Below, piece by piece: positions 61,046 to 64,000 of a stretch of DNA of 64,000 nt. The DNA is taken from assembly GCF_016427605.1 (NCBI RefSeq), contig NZ_JAELXQ010000006.1:186001-250000 (forward strand), in the 5' to 3' direction. The stretch comes from Ochrobactrum sp. Q0168 (lineage in GTDB: Bacteria; Pseudomonadota; Alphaproteobacteria; Rhizobiales; Rhizobiaceae). Position 1 is the stretch's first letter; each line of letters begins with the position of its first letter. Both the position numbers and the translations under genes were made by a program. The notes beneath the pieces are model-generated. The model searched no databases and was not told the origin of the DNA. It saw nothing but the letters and a program-made list of their open reading frames with translations.

Positions 61046-61546
61046 TCAGCCATCGACGATATCGTGCAGCTTATGGCGGGCGCGATGCAGACGGCTTTTA
61101 ACCGTACCAATCGAACAATCGCACAGCTCCGCTGTTCGCTCGTAGCTTTTGCCTTCCAGCACGACGAGTGAAAGCACACGACGATATTTTTGCGGCAAGG
61201 TTGCGAGCGCAATCTGCACATCATGTGCTTCCAGCGTATATTCCTGAGAAGCATCCACGCTTGCTGTTGGTGAGATACATTCCGCAACACCCGGCGCTTC
61301 TCTCTTTTGCAGGCGGATACGGGTGCAAAACGTATTGCGCATGATGGTGAAAAGCCAAGATTTCAGTGGAGAATAAGGGACGTATTTTTCCCGGTTTGCC
61401 AATGCCTTAACAAGCGTTTCCTGAACGAGATCTTCGGCATCTTCCCGTTGGCTATAAAAAGTGCGCGCAAATGCGCGCAAAGCGGGGATCATCTCAACGA
61501 GTTCGTCGGGTTCCAATGTGTAGTCGGAATGAAGGGGGCAAGACAT
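61046..61546 (-). CDS. ECF RNA polymerase sigma factor, EcfG-like
   Basis: A 166-residue ECF sigma factor. Region 2 is MIPALRAFARTFYSQREDAEDLVQETLVKALANREKY with PLKSWLFTIMRNTF; region 4 is ALATLPQKYRRVLSLVVLEGKSYERTAELCDCSIGTVKSRLHRARHKL. Both regions resemble EcfG, the general-stress sigma of Alphaproteobacteria, which recognises GGAAC and GTT. No nepR or phyR gene is adjacent, so this is probably a paralogue of the main EcfG. It sits in the middle of genes carrying such promoters. AAAGG precedes ATG 61546. Confidence 0.92.
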   Translation of the reverse strand: MSCPLHSDYTLEPDELVEMIPALRAFARTFYSQREDAEDLVQETLVKALANREKYVPYSPLKSWLFTIMRNTFCTRIRLQKREAPGVAECISPTASVDASQEYTLEAHDVQIALATLPQKYRRVLSLVVLEGKSYERTAELCDCSIGTVKSRLHRARHKLHDIVDG

Positions 61547-61559
61547 CCGTCTGACCTTT

Positions 61560-61575
61560 CCGAACCACGGTTCGG
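61560..61575. promoter_or_regulatory. Palindrome just upstream of the sigma gene
   Basis: CCGAACC-AC-GGTTCGG, arms of seven bases, 14 bases before the sigma start. It might be an operator or an RNA hairpin near the ribosome site. No factor can be named. Confidence 0.4.
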
Positions 61576-61584
61576 TTTGAGGGT

Positions 61585-61604
61585 GGGGCGGCTTTTGCCG
61601 CCCC
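61585..61604 (-). terminator. Hairpin after the KGG-like stress gene
   Basis: Perfect stem GGGGCGGC/GCCGCCCC with AAAA/TTTT loop, starting just after the stop at 61611 in the direction of transcription. It lacks a T-run, so some read-through into the sigma gene is likely. Confidence 0.65.
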
Positions 61605-61610
61605 TTTAGG

Positions 61611-61799
61611 TTACGAGTTCTTGTGGCTTTGCTGCCCGGCCTTCACGTGTTGCTCATGGGAGCCGCCGCGTGAAGACGACTGCTGGTTATTGCCACCGCT
61701 TGCCTGCTTGCCATCATTCTTATGGCTTTGCTGGCCAGCCTTTACGTGCTGTTCGTGGGTGCCACCCTGGGTATGGCTTGGCGTATGACTCTGGGCCAT
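61611..61799 (-). CDS. Repetitive hydrophilic stress protein (KGG-like)
   Basis: A 62-residue Gly/His/Gln-rich protein built on two copies of a 16-residue unit, GTHEQHVKAGQQSHKN (residues about 13-28) and GSHEQHVKAGQQSHKN (about 46-61), joined by a Ser/Asn-rich linker. It resembles the KGG/GsiB/Con-10-type stress proteins, disordered and desiccation-linked. An EcfG-type promoter lies 63 bases upstream. Function not established. Confidence 0.82.
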   Translation of the reverse strand: MAQSHTPSHTQGGTHEQHVKAGQQSHKNDGKQASGGNNQQSSSRGGSHEQHVKAGQQSHKNS

Positions 61800-61861
61800 T
61801 TTACTTTCCTTCCGGTGGTTTCAAGTTTCCAAAGTTATTCTGTCGCGCGTGACATAAGCCT

Positions 61862-61886
61862 AACCCGCCCAGCGTGCCTAGGTTCC
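61862..61886 (-). promoter_or_regulatory. EcfG-type promoter for the KGG-like gene
   Basis: Minus strand GGAAC at 61886-61882, 17 bases, GTT at 61864-61862. Confidence 0.8.
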
Positions 61887-61931
61887 GCGCTTTCGCTGTA
61901 ACAAACTTCACGTTTGGCTTGGGCAATTGGA

Positions 61932-62546
61932 TCAACGCGCGAAATCGACAGCCATCGCGAGTTCCTTTAGGAAGGCAGCGCGTTCTTTCTCGAATTCCGG
62001 TCGGTTTTGTAACCGCAGTAAGTAGGAGGGATGGATGGTGATGAGTAATTGCGTATGGTCGCCATAAGCGAGCAGCCGCCCTCGTATGTCCGAAATCCGG
62101 ACCGTCTTGCCTAATAAGGATTGTGCGGCGGTTGCTCCTAAGGCAACGATGAGTGCCGGCTGGACCAGTTCGATCTCCTGATCGAGCCACCAGCGGCAGG
62201 CTTCGATATGGCTTGTCGAGGGGCGCTGATGCAGCCTTCGCTTGCCTCGCTGACTATGGCGGAAATGTTTGACAGCATTGGTGAGGTAGCAACGGTCGCG
62301 TTGAAGTCCTGCTTCCGCCAGACAGCGTTCAAACAACTGCCCTGCTGGACCGATCAGGGGATGGCCCGCTCGATCCTCCTTGTCACCAGGCTGTTCGGCG
62401 ACAAACATGATACCGGCCCCAGCAGGCCCTTCACCGAAGACAGTTTGCGTTGCGTTTTTGTATAAGTCGCACCGCGTACAGCCACGTGCTTCGTGCCTGA
62501 CGGAGGCCAGGGAAGCCTCCGTGGTTTTTGCTGAGCGTTGTGTCAT
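61932..62546 (-). CDS. UdgX-type uracil-DNA glycosylase
   Basis: A 204-residue family 4-like uracil-DNA glycosylase with the UdgX mark. Cys23 and Cys26 (GCTRCDLYK) begin the iron-sulfur site; AEQPGDKED (residues 50-58) is motif A; the R-loop RGKRRLHQRPS carries His106, the residue that links covalently to DNA in UdgX of Mycobacterium; HPSYLLRL is motif B. It would trap or remove uracil from DNA. Its start overlaps the small membrane-protein gene, placing it last in a four-gene stress operon. Confidence 0.9.
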   Translation of the reverse strand: MTQRSAKTTEASLASVRHEARGCTRCDLYKNATQTVFGEGPAGAGIMFVAEQPGDKEDRAGHPLIGPAGQLFERCLAEAGLQRDRCYLTNAVKHFRHSQRGKRRLHQRPSTSHIEACRWWLDQEIELVQPALIVALGATAAQSLLGKTVRISDIRGRLLAYGDHTQLLITIHPSYLLRLQNRPEFEKERAAFLKELAMAVDFAR

Positions 62547-62758
62547 TGCGCGCCCGTTGCCGAAGCCGGTGGTTTCGATTCTGTAGATGCGGGCGGCTTG
62601 CTGTTGTCATCCATGAAACCCCTGCCGGGTCTCAACTGCCCGTAAAATTCAACAGCCGCCCAGACAACTATTGCCAGTAATAGACTGACAACGAGGATCA
62701 GCAATATACGGCGTCCCTTCGGACCCTGCCGGGCGTCTTTGGGAGTAACCTCCTTCAT
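62543..62758 (-). CDS. Small membrane protein in the UdgX operon
   Basis: A 71-residue protein with a basic N-terminus, one membrane span (about residues 18-38, ILLILVVSLLLAIVVWAAVEF) and a Pro/Ser/Ala-rich tail (KPPASTESKPPASATG), probably periplasmic. GGAGGTTACTCC-type spacing around the start fits. It overlaps UdgX by four bases. Function unknown. Confidence 0.7.
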   Translation of the reverse strand: MKEVTPKDARQGPKGRRILLILVVSLLLAIVVWAAVEFYGQLRPGRGFMDDNSKPPASTESKPPASATGAQ

Positions 62759-62779
62759 AATGGCTGCTCCACTCCTGAT

Positions 62780-63385
62780 CTATGTCCATCGACGGCGTTC
62801 CTGCTCGATCTGATCAGATGTATACGGCGCCCCGGCCGCATTGAACCGTTCCCAGCCTTCATCAATATAGGCATTGCGCCTTTTCCTGATGTCCACTCGG
62901 GCCCACTCGTCGAAAATCGCTTCCACCTTCTGCCGTTCCTCTTCGTCACAGCGAACGACGATCAAAGTACTGCCTCGACGGATTGCTTCGGAATAGGCCT
63001 GAGCCTCCTCTTCCGGGATGCCGCTTTCCACAAGGGCGCCGACGATACCGCCTGCGACACCGCCAGCGGCAGCACCACCCACCAATCCCACGAGAGTGGC
63101 GGTGAGCCAACCACCAGCAACGACGGGTCCAACGCCTGGAATTGCAAGTAGGCCCAGTCCTGTCAGCAGGCCAGCTCCGCCGCCTGCGACAGCACCGACG
63201 CCGGCGCCGGTTTCCACCCCTGCAATTGTGGATTGACTTTCTCGGACAGCATCATCGACATATTGCCCGTTGGTATTGTTGGATATCAAACTGATATCAT
63301 CGGCTGAAACGCCCGCTTCTTCTAGTGCCCGTACAGCGTCGAGCGCTTCGTCATGATTGTCGAACAGACCGGTCACATGTACCAT
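62780..63385 (-). CDS. General stress protein with YflT-like N-terminus and glycine zipper
   Basis: A 201-residue protein. Residues 1-45 (HVTGLFDNHDEALDAVRALEEAGVSADDISLIS) match the general-stress protein 17M/YflT type; residues about 55-115 are a Gly/Ala-rich hydrophobic glycine-zipper stretch (GAGVGAVAGGGAGLLTGLG and GGAAAGGVAGGIVGA) that could insert into membranes; the C-terminus is charged and helical. It is the second gene of a stress-promoter operon, 34 bases after the PepSY-like gene. Confidence 0.85.
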   Translation of the reverse strand: MVHVTGLFDNHDEALDAVRALEEAGVSADDISLISNNTNGQYVDDAVRESQSTIAGVETGAGVGAVAGGGAGLLTGLGLLAIPGVGPVVAGGWLTATLVGLVGGAAAGGVAGGIVGALVESGIPEEEAQAYSEAIRRGSTLIVVRCDEEERQKVEAIFDEWARVDIRKRRNAYIDEGWERFNAAGAPYTSDQIEQERRRWT

Positions 63386-63419
63386 TGTCGTCTCCTTCAG
63401 TTCTTTTGGGGCTACGTTT

Positions 63420-63737
63420 TTATTGCGTTGTTACATTACCCTGAAAATCGAGCTGAACCTTAAAGGGCTGTCCATCACGCGCCGCCTCGGCGCGCCAGAT
63501 ACCGTCCTCGCCGAGTTTTAGGTTCATAATATTGGTATAACCAGCGTCGGTCAGACGCTGTTTTGCCTGATCTTCGGTAAAGCTGTTCTTGCCCGGAACG
63601 GGCGCGTTCGGGTTGGTCTCGCCGGGCGTTGTGACCGCAGGAGTTTGCGGTTCATCGGAAGGCGCCGTTTGGGCGAGTGCACTGGTGGCAAATAGAACGA
63701 AAGCAGCAGCTGCCGAATATTTGAGTGAGCTTTTCAT
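63420..63737 (-). CDS. Periplasmic PepSY-like small protein
   Basis: A 105-residue protein with a signal peptide (residues 1-22, cleavage after ALAQ), a Pro/Thr-rich linker (DEPQTPAVTTPGETNPNAP) and a C-terminal PepSY-like fold (FTEDQAKQRLTDAGYTNIMNLKLGEDGIWRAEA). Similar secreted proteins are common in rhizobia. GGGAGGAATTCC lies before ATG 63737. It heads a four-gene operon ending with UdgX. Confidence 0.83.
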   Translation of the reverse strand: MKSSLKYSAAAAFVLFATSALAQTAPSDEPQTPAVTTPGETNPNAPVPGKNSFTEDQAKQRLTDAGYTNIMNLKLGEDGIWRAEAARDGQPFKVQLDFQGNVTTQ

Positions 63738-63769
63738 GGAATTCCTCCCTTCAAGGTGAGAGATACCCC

Positions 63770-63794
63770 AACCAGCGAGATGGCGTGATGTTCC
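63770..63794 (-). promoter_or_regulatory. EcfG-type promoter for the PepSY-YflT-TM-UdgX operon
   Basis: Minus strand GGAAC at 63794-63790, 17 bases, GTT at 63772-63770, 33 bases before the start. Confidence 0.8.
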
Positions 63795-63880
63795 ATCAAG
63801 ATGCGCTTTGATCCAATGGAACCCGACAGACGGCGCGAAGCTCTTTTAATCCGCGCACAATCCGATCCATGGTTCACCCT

Positions 63881-63980
63881 AGAGCGCGTCCCGATAAGTG
63901 TGAAACGGTTTTCGAAAAAAATGCGCCTTAAAACAAAGGATTAGAACGTCGATTTGATCCAATCAGATCGAAACGCGCAC
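63881..63980. repeat. RIME-like palindromic repeat
   Basis: Begins AGAGCGCGTCCCGATAAG and carries the GTGTGAAACGGTTTTCG core shared with the element at 59488, followed by a second dyad CGATTTGAT-CCA-ATCAGATCG at 63950-63970. The rest of the window end shows no gene. Confidence 0.65.
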
Positions 63981-64000
63981 TAACGGGCTCCGAGAACCAT

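Overview
The window looks like part of the second chromosome of a member of the Brucellaceae (Brucella/Ochrobactrum type). The main evidence is a complete erythritol operon in the order eryA-eryB-eryC-eryD-deoR-eryH-eryI, with a class I fructose-bisphosphatase and a class II aldolase converging on it, as known from Brucella. No tRNA, rRNA, CRISPR array, insertion sequence or phage gene was seen.

Layout. (1) 1-6945: the end of an operon for a peptide/opine-type ABC importer followed by a DszC/SfnB-like and a DszA/NtaA-like flavin enzyme, probably for scavenging sulfur from organosulfur compounds. (2) 7026-7724: a glutathione S-transferase-like gene. (3) 8088-19213: split dihydroxyacetone-kinase subunits (DhaK, DhaL), a divergent sugar ABC importer, a fused DhaK-DhaL kinase, a SorC regulator, then fbp and fba. 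(4) 19288-26561: the ery operon (minus strand). (5) 27263-31728: the probable erythritol importer with a DUF2291 protein. (6) 31841-36055: a DeoR regulator, a LyxK-like FGGY kinase and an EryB/GlpD-like FAD dehydrogenase, a second polyol route of unknown substrate. (7) 36115-46843: a minus-strand D-apiose/D-apionate operon (apnL, apsD, ABC importer with its own DUF2291 lipoprotein, apnO, oiaK, and a RuBisCO-like protein assigned oiaX), with a divergent FCD-type GntR regulator at 47037. (8) 48021-63737: a general-stress island: two Ku proteins, LigD, topoisomerase IB, a UdgX-type uracil-DNA glycosylase, lipocalin, Nudix hydrolase, a Cys-rich copper-binding-type protein, SDR, iron-permease-like protein, many small stress proteins, an EcfG-like sigma factor and a degenerate receiver protein.

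Two ideas tie the window together. First, the sugar genes appear to meet at tetrulose phosphates: EryC makes L-erythrulose 1-phosphate from erythritol, the RuBisCO-like OiaX is expected to make the same compound from apiose, and EryH/EryI would carry both to D-erythrose 4-phosphate. The apiose cluster has no isomerases of its own here. The DhaK-type kinases may add erythrulose or dihydroxyacetone.

Second, almost every transcription unit between 49.3 and 63.8 kb is preceded by a promoter of the alphaproteobacterial general-stress form, GGAAC, 17 (twice 18) bases, GTT. I found fifteen by reading, thirteen with an exact GGAAC and two with GAAAC. They make the region a compact stress regulon and help choose several start codons. 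Starts and functions are inferred from sequence alone; no database search was run.
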